Source of the DNA: an uncultured Bacteroides sp.
GTDB taxonomy: Bacteria > Bacteroidota > Bacteroidia > Bacteroidales > Bacteroidaceae
DNA: 64,000 bases
Assembly: GCF_900547205.1 (NCBI RefSeq)
Contig: NZ_URFY01000001.1
Coordinates: 124,001-188,000, forward strand
Direction of reading: 5' to 3'
Under the pieces are notes generated by a model. That model worked only from the letters and a program-made list of their open reading frames with translations. It was not told where the DNA came from and made no database searches. Shown in pieces: positions 53,530-61,091 of the stretch (the first letter of the stretch is position 1; every line of letters begins with the position of its first letter). The position numbers were made by a program, and so were the translations under genes.

Positions 53530-53673
53530 ATGAAGGAATTGAACGGAAACGAAGTATTGTCTGCTGAAGAAATGGGTAATTTGAAAGGTGGCGGACAGTG
53601 GGTTTGTGTAGATGGTGTATGGTACTGGATTGAGACTATCAATTTGGATTCGGAAGAAGGAAAAGAAGAGTAG
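53530..53673 (+). CDS. GG-leader natural-product precursor peptide 1
   Basis: A 47-residue peptide. The leader ends in LSAEEMGNLKGGG, the typical Bacteroidetes double-glycine processing site. The core after GG has one cysteine, three tryptophans and one tyrosine (WVCVDGVWYWIETI) and an acidic end. Cleavage by a C39-type peptidase-transporter is expected, though none is in the window. The ATG overlaps the TGA of an upstream four-codon frame (MDKK at 53518-53532), suggesting coupled initiation. It is divergent from the two-component system and preceded by operator copy A. It may be a signal peptide, an antimicrobial or a modified peptide. Confidence 0.75.
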   Translation: MKELNGNEVLSAEEMGNLKGGGQWVCVDGVWYWIETINLDSEEGKEE

Positions 53674-53716
53674 TCTTTCCATAACTGCTTAACCTCGTTT
53701 ACCACCAGAAACCTAT

Positions 53717-53818
53717 ACGGTCGAAAGATCTAATTTCTATTATATATTTGCGTATAAATCACTCATTTGAGCAATCCTACCACGAGTAGGTATATATAGA
53801 AATTAATCTTTCGACCGT
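53717..53818 (+). terminator. Long hairpin after precursor 1, possible attenuator
   Basis: Arms of about 28-30 bases (53717-53746 with 53791-53818) pair almost perfectly, with one bulge and one extra T; the loop holds a second small hairpin CCTAC-CACGA-GTAGG (53776-53790). The right arm runs into TTTTT. Placed between the precursor and the modification genes, it would let abundant precursor mRNA form while limiting readthrough. Confidence 0.75.
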
Positions 53819-53855
53819 TTTTCCTTAAATCTTATGTGCTTTGGAATGAAAAAAC

Positions 53856-54614
53856 ATGAGAGAACTACATATTATAATCCCTGTGCGGGTAGATAGTGCA
53901 GAGCGGTTTAGAAACTTGGAATTAGTGCTTCATAGTTTATATTCTATGGAAATTCCGGTCACTGTTCTCGAAGCGGACAAGCAATCTTATTGTTCGGCTT
54001 TACTTTCCACGTTCCATTACCAATATAAATATATCGAAGATACCAATGAAATCTTTCACCGTACACGCTATTTGAATCAACTTCTCCATATGTGTTCAAC
54101 CCCCGTTGTAGGAGTATGGGATTCGGATATCATAGTGTCCCAATCTCAGATAGAGCAATCATTGAGTGCCATATTAGAGCAAGGATGCGTGATGAGCAGC
54201 CCTTACAGTGGCGAATTTCGTTTCTTGACTGCCCAGCAGAGTAAATCCTATGCAGTCAATCGTGAGTATACCTATCTCCAATCTTGTTTCTCGCCAGATA
54301 TTCCGTTTCGCAAACGGGCATCTTGGGGCGGAGCATTCCTAGTAAACAGAGAATCCTATCTTCACTGTGGCGGCGAGAATGAACACTTCTACGGTTGGGG
54401 TCCCGAAGATGTGGAGCGTGGTCATCGGTTGGAGATACTGGGACATCCTGTTCATCGAGTGGAAAGCGAACCTTTATACCACTTATGGCATCCCCGGGGA
54501 GCGAACTCTTCGGCTTCCGATGCTGATAGAGCATTTCAGAACCGGGCAGAGTTAGTGAAGATATGCTCAATGACCCGTAGTGAGTTGGAGCAAGAAGTGA
54601 AAACATGGCAATAA
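53856..54614 (+). CDS. Glycosyltransferase (GT2/GT7 C-terminal type), natural-product cluster
   Basis: A protein of 252 residues. It starts with a GT-A fold (LHIIIPVRVDSAERFRNLEL), has the DxD-like VWDSDIIVS near residue 88, and a galactosyltransferase-type C-terminal motif ASWGGAFLVNRESYLHCGGE, ending with FYGWGPEDVERGHRLEIL. The latter is the GT7C acceptor/catalytic segment. It is cytoplasmic with no signal. A paralogue with the same layout lies at 55270-56049. In this setting a sugar is probably added to a peptide or carrier. The next gene begins inside its stop region. Confidence 0.85.
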   Translation: MRELHIIIPVRVDSAERFRNLELVLHSLYSMEIPVTVLEADKQSYCSALLSTFHYQYKYIEDTNEIFHRTRYLNQLLHMCSTPVVGVWDSDIIVSQSQIEQSLSAILEQGCVMSSPYSGEFRFLTAQQSKSYAVNREYTYLQSCFSPDIPFRKRASWGGAFLVNRESYLHCGGENEHFYGWGPEDVERGHRLEILGHPVHRVESEPLYHLWHPRGANSSASDADRAFQNRAELVKICSMTRSELEQEVKTWQ

Positions 54615-54625
54615 AGAAATATATT

Positions 54626-55234
54626 ATGGAAGACAAAGAATTACTAAACAGATATTCTATTACGGAAGCATTGAATAAAGACTTTTATTCATCCTTGGGA
54701 TTGGCTCGCGGGAAGATGCGTGCAGTTATTTACTTTTTCCACTGTGCCCGTGATTCGGGGGATGAGTATTACGAGCAGATTGCGGGGCATTTGCTGGATG
54801 ATATTTTTGAGCACCTATCTGTCGACACACCTCTAAGCTTCGCCGATGGACTTTGCGGCATCGGTTGGGGGATGGAATATCTGTTTCAGCAAGGCTTTGT
54901 AGAAGGCGAACCCGATGACGCTCTCGCAGAGATAGATTCGTATATCATACATTCCATTTATCTTCAGGAGATGGAGGATTTGGGTCTGGATAACGGAATA
55001 CTAGGTTTGGGACGTTATATCCTGATGCGTATACGTCCCACTTGGGTAAAAGGCGACACCTTTCGCAGCATCGAACTGAAAGAAAATCTGATCTACCTCA
55101 TCGACTGGATCGACCGCAAGCTGGACGAAGCCGGAAGTGCGCAAGCCGACATCCTCGATTGGCTGTTCGAACTACGGGACACCGGGTTCTATAAGACAAA
55201 AGTGGAAAAGATGATAGCCAAATTGCAGAAATAA
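54626..55234 (+). CDS. Half-length LanC-like protein 1
   Basis: A protein of 202 residues. It carries three LanC-like repeat cores: SLGLARGKMRAVIYFFHCAR (about residue 22), SFADGLCGIGWGMEYLFQQG (about 73) and LDNGILGLGRYILMRI (about 120). Full LanC cyclases are about 400 residues with seven such repeats and zinc ligands (Cys, Cys, His) in the C-terminal half; those are absent. So it is probably not a lanthionine cyclase by itself. It might bind the peptide or a transferase. ATG 54626 was chosen; ATG 54605 overlaps the previous gene. Confidence 0.75.
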   Translation: MEDKELLNRYSITEALNKDFYSSLGLARGKMRAVIYFFHCARDSGDEYYEQIAGHLLDDIFEHLSVDTPLSFADGLCGIGWGMEYLFQQGFVEGEPDDALAEIDSYIIHSIYLQEMEDLGLDNGILGLGRYILMRIRPTWVKGDTFRSIELKENLIYLIDWIDRKLDEAGSAQADILDWLFELRDTGFYKTKVEKMIAKLQK

Positions 55235-55269
55235 CGAGAGTTAAGCAGAACACACAAAAAGATAAGCGC

Positions 55270-56049
55270 ATGAAAGAAGCAAGCCAAATCACAGTAATCA
55301 CCACACTTCGAGTCGATAGTCCCGAACGTCGGCGCAATCTGGATGCGGTCCTCCGATATCTTCAGCCCACAGGTATCCGCACACTCATTTTGGAAGCCGA
55401 CACAGAGAACCGTTATCAAGCATGGAAGAACTTAGCTAACGTAGAATTTTATTTTGAATATGACGAATCCCCTGTTTTCTATCGTACGCATTATCTCAAT
55501 CAGCTATTATTGCGGTGCACTACTCCCGTTGTTGCAGTGTGGGATGCGGATGTGATACTTCCTTATACACAAATAGAAGAATCATTGAATAAGATTCTTG
55601 ATGAGAGTGAAGTGATGGTCATACCTTATAATCAAACAGTGAAGTACCTGACGGAAGAGCAAACGATTGCGTGCCTCAAAGCAGATTCGCTTTCGGAGCA
55701 CTTGCAGCAGCACTCCGCTTCTTATAGCCAATGGCTTGGTCGTCCTTCGTGTGGCGGGCTCTTTCTCGTAAATCGTGAAACTTACTTGAAGTGTGGTGCA
55801 GAGAATGAGCACTTCTACGGCTGGGGACCGGAAGATGCCGAGCGCGTCCGCAGGATGGAAATCCTTGGCTATCATATTGGTGTGAACAACGGAGGACCCT
55901 TATATCATTTGTGGCATCCTCGTGGAGACAATTCCATTTTCTTTAATAAGCAAATGGCTTCGAATAATAGACTCGAACTTATCAGGATTTGCAATATGGA
56001 TGCCGGGGAGTTGAGGGATGAGGTAAAGCTTTGGAATAATAGGAGATAA
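55270..56049 (+). CDS. Glycosyltransferase (GT2/GT7 C-terminal type) 2, natural-product cluster
   Basis: A protein of 259 residues and a paralogue of the gene at 53856. It has the same N-terminus (VITTLRVDSPERRRNLDAVL), VWDADVILP near residue 90, and the GT7C motif PSCGGLFLVNRETYLKCGAE with FYGWGPEDAERVRRMEILGY. The two proteins share order and motifs, but differ enough to use different sugars or acceptors. The gene follows the LanC-like gene by 35 bases on the same strand. Confidence 0.85.
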   Translation: MKEASQITVITTLRVDSPERRRNLDAVLRYLQPTGIRTLILEADTENRYQAWKNLANVEFYFEYDESPVFYRTHYLNQLLLRCTTPVVAVWDADVILPYTQIEESLNKILDESEVMVIPYNQTVKYLTEEQTIACLKADSLSEHLQQHSASYSQWLGRPSCGGLFLVNRETYLKCGAENEHFYGWGPEDAERVRRMEILGYHIGVNNGGPLYHLWHPRGDNSIFFNKQMASNNRLELIRICNMDAGELRDEVKLWNNRR

Positions 56050-56083
56050 TATGGAAGTTGAAAAAATAATAAATTCTTATATC

Positions 56084-57313
56084 ATGAAAAACTGGCAATA
56101 CATTTTTGTAATCGTTTTATTCTGTTCATGCACAGCAACAGTGAAACAAGAGAAACCGGAAGAAACTTCCGAAGGATACTCGATTGTCGATCTTACAGAA
56201 GTTGAATATTCCGACGTGTCACCTAAATTATCAGAATTTGCGGATAGTATATCCTACATACGTTTGGATGAAGAACCGTTGATTGGAGACATATGGTTTG
56301 CAGGTGTTGTTGTAACTGATGATGCTATATTTATTGACCATGAGCAGATTTATAAATACACCTTGGATGGAAAATTCCTATTGTCATTATTCCAAAAAGG
56401 TAATGGCCCTGAAGAAGCTGTTAAAAGTGACCGTGGAATTTATAATTTCGAAAAGAAGTATGTAACAGTCTCAAATGCCGCAGGACTTTATTATAATTCT
56501 TACTCATTTGATGGAAAATTCTTGGGATATCAAAATAAAAACAAAGATGAAGACCCGGATGACAAATTCGATATTGAAAAGACTAAATCAACTAAAATAA
56601 TTTGTGGCTATTTAGGAGATGTGCAAGTATATGCATATTTTTGTCAACCATTCGCAGCAAAAGTAGGTGAAAGATTAAATCCTAATGGACCTATTTTATT
56701 ATATGCAAAAAATCTTGCCACAGATTCTGTGATGATGAAACTTCCTAATTATCATTTCGATTTGAAGGCTACCAGACAACCGATAGCGTCTAAACCTAGC
56801 GGATATCCTTTAGACTATGGCAATATTGATTCGTTTTATTGGGTAAGACCTGTTATGCTGGATACTCTTTATCGCACATCAGATTTTGAATCTTTACAAC
56901 CTTGGTATGTGCTTAAGTTAAAAGAATCTGCGGCTGATTACGCTTTTCGTGTACGTAGTATGTTGATGGATATAGATAAGAGTGAATATAATCGGGAAGA
57001 ACTTATGAATGTATATGCTTTAACGAGTGGCGTGCTTTTCCAATATAGTGCAGCAACAGCTGGTGGTGTAGGATATTGCAAAGCAGGAGGAAAAGCAAAA
57101 ACTATTTCCCGATATTTTGAAAATGATTTGGATGGATATTTAAAGGAGTTGTCTTTAGAGGGATTAGGCGAAAAAAAGATGTCTCAAAGAGATGGCTACT
57201 TATATGCTTTAGTAAATGCGGAAGAGTTTTTTAAAGACGGTTCAAAATCCCCCTTCCCTGACTTGACGGAGGATAGTAATCCTGTTGTTGTAAAATTGAA
57301 ACTAAAGAAATAG
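56084..57313 (+). CDS. 6-bladed beta-propeller lipoprotein 1
   Basis: A protein of 409 residues with a lipoprotein signal ending in LFCSC. The mature protein begins with YSIVDLTEVEYSDVSPKLSE and contains FADSISYIRLDEEPLIGDIW and the LFQKGNGPEEAVK loop; this matches the DUF4934/DUF5128-type propeller lipoproteins of Bacteroides. It is close to the protein at 59816-61015. Such genes are frequent in GG-peptide clusters of Bacteroidales, possibly as surface partners or immunity/receptor proteins; their role is unknown. The ATG at 56084 gives the clean signal sequence. AT rich compared with the preceding genes. Confidence 0.78.
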   Translation: MKNWQYIFVIVLFCSCTATVKQEKPEETSEGYSIVDLTEVEYSDVSPKLSEFADSISYIRLDEEPLIGDIWFAGVVVTDDAIFIDHEQIYKYTLDGKFLLSLFQKGNGPEEAVKSDRGIYNFEKKYVTVSNAAGLYYNSYSFDGKFLGYQNKNKDEDPDDKFDIEKTKSTKIICGYLGDVQVYAYFCQPFAAKVGERLNPNGPILLYAKNLATDSVMMKLPNYHFDLKATRQPIASKPSGYPLDYGNIDSFYWVRPVMLDTLYRTSDFESLQPWYVLKLKESAADYAFRVRSMLMDIDKSEYNREELMNVYALTSGVLFQYSAATAGGVGYCKAGGKAKTISRYFENDLDGYLKELSLEGLGEKKMSQRDGYLYALVNAEEFFKDGSKSPFPDLTEDSNPVVVKLKLKK

Positions 57314-57397
57314 TACTGATAAATACTATTTATGTTGAATAATATATTCCATCCTCAAACGCCTTTGTAGAGGGACTTTCGAGCGTTAATTTCGTGA

Positions 57398-57514
57398 AAT
57401 GTAATCAAATTCGAAAATTTGATTACACAAAGATTACATTTTGATTAGCAATGATTCCAAATATTATGCTTTTCTTTGGAATGTCATTATAAAGAAACAA
57501 TGAAGGACAAGTGA
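57398..57514 (+). promoter_or_regulatory. Shared operator/promoter, copy B, with MKDK mini-frame
   Basis: Positions 57398-57478 repeat copy A (53421-53501) without gaps. The inverted pair GTAATCAAATT/AATTTGATTAC is perfect here, and GATTA repeats lie at 57421, 57432 and 57443. CTTTTCTTTG ends at 57478. Beyond it ATGAAGGACAAGTGA (57500-57514) opens like precursor 1 (ATGAAGGA) but stops after four codons. The next gene is the second LanC-like protein. Confidence 0.75.
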
Positions 57515-57536
57515 AACACACGAAAAAAATAAACTT

Positions 57537-58139
57537 ATGAAGCATACAAGCCAAATATCTAAAACCAATATAGACGATAAAGACATCCTGTTGAATCGGA
57601 TTGCTAATCATCAATTAATGTATGGCAGTTTTTCTACTGATCCGGGCATTGGATATGGACGTATGGGACTTGTGCTTTTCTTCTTTCATTATGCCTGTTA
57701 TACAGACAACCCTTTATATGAAGATTTTGCCGGTGAAATAGTAGATGAAATCTTTGAAGATATGCATACCGAACTGAGTTGGGGATTCGAATCCGGCTTA
57801 TGTGGCATAGCATGGGGGATAGAATACCTGTTAGCGAATAACTTTTTATCGGGCGACTCCAATGATATTCTTTTTGAAATAGATCAGAAGATTATGGAGA
57901 AAGACTTAAGACGTATCACGGACTACTCTTTTACGACCGGACTTGATGGCTTGGCTTGTTATGTGGCGTTGCGACTTTCAGGGCAACGTGAACCGATTTC
58001 TTTAGACAAAACATATGTTGAAGAACTGGTTGACGCTTGCCGAAAAGCACAAAAGAGCGATGATAACCCATACATTGGAACCTCATTGATGCTTCATTTC
58101 ACTAATCTTAATCGGAAAGATTATCCATACATATACTGA
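57537..58139 (+). CDS. Half-length LanC-like protein 2
   Basis: A protein of 200 residues, a paralogue of the one at 54626. It has the same three repeat cores: GIGYGRMGLVLFFFHYACYT (about residue 38), ESGLCGIAWGIEYLLANNF (about 83) and TTGLDGLACYVALRLSG (about 130). It also lacks the second half with the zinc ligands seen in lanthionine cyclases. It is the first complete gene behind operator copy B, so it probably belongs to the regulon of the two-component system. A peptide-binding or scaffold role is inferred. Confidence 0.75.
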   Translation: MKHTSQISKTNIDDKDILLNRIANHQLMYGSFSTDPGIGYGRMGLVLFFFHYACYTDNPLYEDFAGEIVDEIFEDMHTELSWGFESGLCGIAWGIEYLLANNFLSGDSNDILFEIDQKIMEKDLRRITDYSFTTGLDGLACYVALRLSGQREPISLDKTYVEELVDACRKAQKSDDNPYIGTSLMLHFTNLNRKDYPYIY

Positions 58140-58223
58140 TATCTTGAGATTGATTGTAGGAAATCAAGCGGATAGCGAAATAGAGAACTTGTCTTGGAAG
58201 AATGGACTAAAATTATTATTACT

Positions 58224-59432
58224 ATGAAGCAAGTTTACTTAATCAATACGAATAATAGAGCTGCCGCTTATGGCGTGGGTACATACATCAATCAGATTGT
58301 AATGTGCTTGCGTCAAGCAGATTCTTTGCGTCTTACGGTGGTGGAGCTAGATTCGGATGAAAAAGAAACTGTGCTTATAGAAAAAGATAATGTGAGATAT
58401 TTAAAGATTCCTCGGATAAGCAACGACTTATATAATACTTATACTGACAGGTATAATCGTAATATATCCTATCTGCTATCCTTATATGTAAAAGCGGAGA
58501 AGGAATGCATTTTTCATTTCAATTATCTGCATCATGCTTCTATGGTCAGATGTCTAAAGTCTCGATTCCCGGAAGCGTCTATTGTACTAACGATACATTA
58601 CTTTAATTGGTGCTTACTTCTGAAAGGCAATACAATGTTGTTTCGGGATATTATATATGGTAATAGGAATGAAATTTCTAATTTCGAACAGATGATTTAT
58701 GGAGACTATCTACAGGATAAGTCTTTTCTAACCGATGTGGATAAGGTGATTTGCCTTTCGCAGTATACATATAATCTGTTGTGCAATGATTATGAGGTTT
58801 CAGATTCCAAAATAGTATCTATGGTCAATGGCATCCGGCTTCCTGATACATTGCTAACTGAAGAGGATCGTAGGAATGAGAAACGTAAATTGGCATTTGG
58901 CGAAGAGGAAAAAGTAGTTCTTTTTGTAGGAAGACTGGATGAAATAAAAGGAGTAAGCTTATTAATCCATGCATTCAAAAGAATCTTGGTAAAGTTGACT
59001 AACGTCCGTTTGCTACTTGTGGGTGATGGAAACTATGACGCATATTTGCCTTTATGCCGGGATAGTTTGGGAAAGATAACGTTTGCCGGGAAAGTGGATA
59101 GAGAACTTTTATCTGTGTTTTATCAAATTGCAGATGTGGGAGTAATGCCTTCTTTTCACGAGCAGTGTAGCTATGTAGCAATTGAAATGATGGCTTATGG
59201 TGTTCCTTTAATAGGTACTGACACAACAGGGCTTCGTGAAATGCTAGAAGATGAATGCTGTGTCCCGATAACTTATGCAGAAGATGGAAATGAATCGTTG
59301 ATTGATGCTTTCGCAGAAAGAATATTGGCGGTTTTATCATCTGAACAGCATAAAGAAAGAAGAAATAAATCGTGGAAGTACGATTTGGAGAATGTGAATC
59401 TTCCACTTATTTCTTTTTATTTAAGAATGTAA
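58224..59432 (+). CDS. GT4-like glycosyltransferase of GG-Bacteroidales peptide systems (TIGR04157-type)
   Basis: A protein of 402 residues with a GT-B fold. The N-terminal part has VYLINTNNRAAAYGVGTYIN, typical of transferases that accompany GG-leader peptides and radical SAM maturases. The C-terminal part has the GT4 donor site VVLFVGRLDEIKGVSLLIHA and VGVMPSFHEQCSYVAIEMMA (E-x7-E region). It would transfer a sugar from an NDP-sugar. The ATG at 58224 gives the normal family N-terminus. It lies just upstream of precursor 2. The related gene at 63502 runs off the window. Confidence 0.87.
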   Translation: MKQVYLINTNNRAAAYGVGTYINQIVMCLRQADSLRLTVVELDSDEKETVLIEKDNVRYLKIPRISNDLYNTYTDRYNRNISYLLSLYVKAEKECIFHFNYLHHASMVRCLKSRFPEASIVLTIHYFNWCLLLKGNTMLFRDIIYGNRNEISNFEQMIYGDYLQDKSFLTDVDKVICLSQYTYNLLCNDYEVSDSKIVSMVNGIRLPDTLLTEEDRRNEKRKLAFGEEEKVVLFVGRLDEIKGVSLLIHAFKRILVKLTNVRLLLVGDGNYDAYLPLCRDSLGKITFAGKVDRELLSVFYQIADVGVMPSFHEQCSYVAIEMMAYGVPLIGTDTTGLREMLEDECCVPITYAEDGNESLIDAFAERILAVLSSEQHKERRNKSWKYDLENVNLPLISFYLRM

Positions 59433-59479
59433 CGCACGATACATATAACCGATTAATTATTAATTAATTCTTTAAGACA

Positions 59480-59746
59480 ATGAAGAAGATTTCAAGAATT
59501 TCCCTTCATCAGCTTGATAAAGCTGAGTTGGACAAAAAGCAGCAGGGCCTTCTTTTCGGAGGAGGAGCTCCTGGCTATTGTAGATGTGGCTCATGTTCTA
59601 CAGTTTCAGGGGCAGGAGTAAGTCATCAGGCAAACCAAAATGCAAACTTTGATAATGGTTATACCATCACAGGGTCTAACCAACCAGAGTGTATGTGTCA
59701 AGGACCTAAGAATTCTTCAGCTATAGTTGGCACTATTCCTAGGTGA
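59480..59746 (+). CDS. GG-leader natural-product precursor peptide 2 (TIGR04149-type)
   Basis: An 88-residue peptide. The leader MKKISRISLHQLDKAELDKK matches the GG-Bacteroidales precursors and ends at QQGLLFGGG (cut after G28 expected). The core has five cysteines: C34, C36 and C39 as CxCxxC, and C71 and C73 as CxC, separated by a Ser/Asn/Gln/Thr-rich segment. It is the probable substrate of the radical SAM maturase at 61092. It is followed by a hairpin at 59759-59790. Confidence 0.88.
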   Translation: MKKISRISLHQLDKAELDKKQQGLLFGGGAPGYCRCGSCSTVSGAGVSHQANQNANFDNGYTITGSNQPECMCQGPKNSSAIVGTIPR

Positions 59747-59758
59747 TAAACTAAAGAT

Positions 59759-59790
59759 GAGAAAGAGAGTGCTTTAGTACTTTCTTTCTC
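59759..59790 (+). terminator. Hairpin after precursor 2, possible attenuator
   Basis: GAGAAAGAGAGT (59759-59770) pairs with ACTTTCTTTCTC (59779-59790), 12 pairs with one G-U. It lacks a clear U tract, so partial termination or RNA stabilisation is likelier than a full stop. Confidence 0.6.
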
Positions 59791-59815
59791 AATTAAATAA
59801 TAAATTATTGATTCG

Positions 59816-61015
59816 ATGAAGCAGTTATTATTAATATCTTTGATTGTGCTCCTATATTCTTGTTCTTCCACCAATAAAGAGCAAGAACAAATTCAAACCT
59901 ACTCTATTATCGATTTAAGTGATATAAAATATTCTAATGAGCCATTAAGGTTGTCAGAGTTTATAGATAGTATATCATATATACGTATAGATGAAGAACC
60001 ACTAGTGCCTGACCTTTTTAACACAGGTGTTACTGTGACAGATGATGCAATCTATCTTGAGGAAGATTTTATTTATAAGTATAATTTCAAAGGCAAGTTT
60101 ATAAAATCGTTGTTTAAGAAAGGACAAGGACCAAGGGAAGCTATAAAAGTAACAAAGGCAGCTTTTGATTTGCATAATAATATTGTAGCAGTAGATAATA
60201 ACAAGGGGATCACATTCCGTCTATATTCATTGGAAGGAGAACATATTGGGGACACTCAAAAAAATGATAGTATTGGATTAACTAAAACAATAATTGGTTA
60301 TATCAAAGGAAATGAAATTTTTTATTACTCAGCTTTTAGTGTGCCATCAATGGGGGATTTAACAAACATGGATGGTCCTTATTTTATATATGCAAGAAAC
60401 CCGGAAACTGATTCAATTATATATAAGCAACCTAATTATCATTATAATATAAAGGCTACAGTACAAAATGCAAGAATCCGTGATGCAGGATATCCTTTAT
60501 GCTATGGTTCTACAAATGATATGTTTTGGTGGAAGCATCAATCAGTAGATACGGTTTATCATACACCTGATTTTAAAAATGTGATGCCATGGTATGTTTT
60601 AAAGAAGAATAAATCTTTTGCTGACTATGAATTTTGCGTGCATCGAATGGTTTTAGATGTGCCTACGTCTGAATTGGGACGTAAATTGATATCAGCTGTT
60701 TATCCATTAGATAATGGGCTATTATATATGGTGACAACAAGTGGTGATGATGGAGGTGTAGGTTTTTGTAGGAAGAATGGCAAGGGTGTTTTATATTCAC
60801 AAAAAGGATTTATAAATGATATTGATGGACATTTTAAAACTTGGATTCCTTATAACTTCATATTCGGAAACGGATGTGTTAAAGATGGATATGTGTATAC
60901 TTTAATAAATGCTTCCGATTTTTTTGAAGAAGGGGCTAACCCTCCTTTCCCTGATTATACTGAGGAAAGTAATCCGATTATTGTTAAATTTAAGCTTAGA
61001 GAATATGAAGAATAG
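59816..61015 (+). CDS. 6-bladed beta-propeller lipoprotein 2
   Basis: A protein of 399 residues with a lipoprotein signal ending in VLLYSC. It resembles the protein at 56084-57313: YSIIDLSDIKYSNEPLRLSE, FIDSISYIRIDEEPLVPDLF and SLFKKGQGPREAIK align. It has the PFPDYTEESNPIIVKFKL ending also seen in the paralogue (FPDLTEDSNPVVVKLKL). It lies between precursor 2 and the radical SAM gene, so it is tightly linked to this peptide system. Very AT rich. Function unknown. Confidence 0.8.
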   Translation: MKQLLLISLIVLLYSCSSTNKEQEQIQTYSIIDLSDIKYSNEPLRLSEFIDSISYIRIDEEPLVPDLFNTGVTVTDDAIYLEEDFIYKYNFKGKFIKSLFKKGQGPREAIKVTKAAFDLHNNIVAVDNNKGITFRLYSLEGEHIGDTQKNDSIGLTKTIIGYIKGNEIFYYSAFSVPSMGDLTNMDGPYFIYARNPETDSIIYKQPNYHYNIKATVQNARIRDAGYPLCYGSTNDMFWWKHQSVDTVYHTPDFKNVMPWYVLKKNKSFADYEFCVHRMVLDVPTSELGRKLISAVYPLDNGLLYMVTTSGDDGGVGFCRKNGKGVLYSQKGFINDIDGHFKTWIPYNFIFGNGCVKDGYVYTLINASDFFEEGANPPFPDYTEESNPIIVKFKLREYEE

Positions 61016-61091
61016 TGATTTTATGGAGTAAATTCAACGTAAAGATATTTCATATGTCTATAATTTATCAGATAGGAATGTTTTAAGTTCA

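Noticed and set aside
53717..53818. Invertible promoter flanked by inverted repeats
   Set aside because: The arms enclose only 44 bases with no promoter box, no recombinase is nearby, and the right arm runs into a T tract; a hairpin in RNA is the simpler reading.
54626..58139. Lanthipeptide biosynthesis proper
   Set aside because: No LanB/LanM dehydratase is present and both LanC-like proteins lack the zinc-binding half, so lanthionine formation is not supported.
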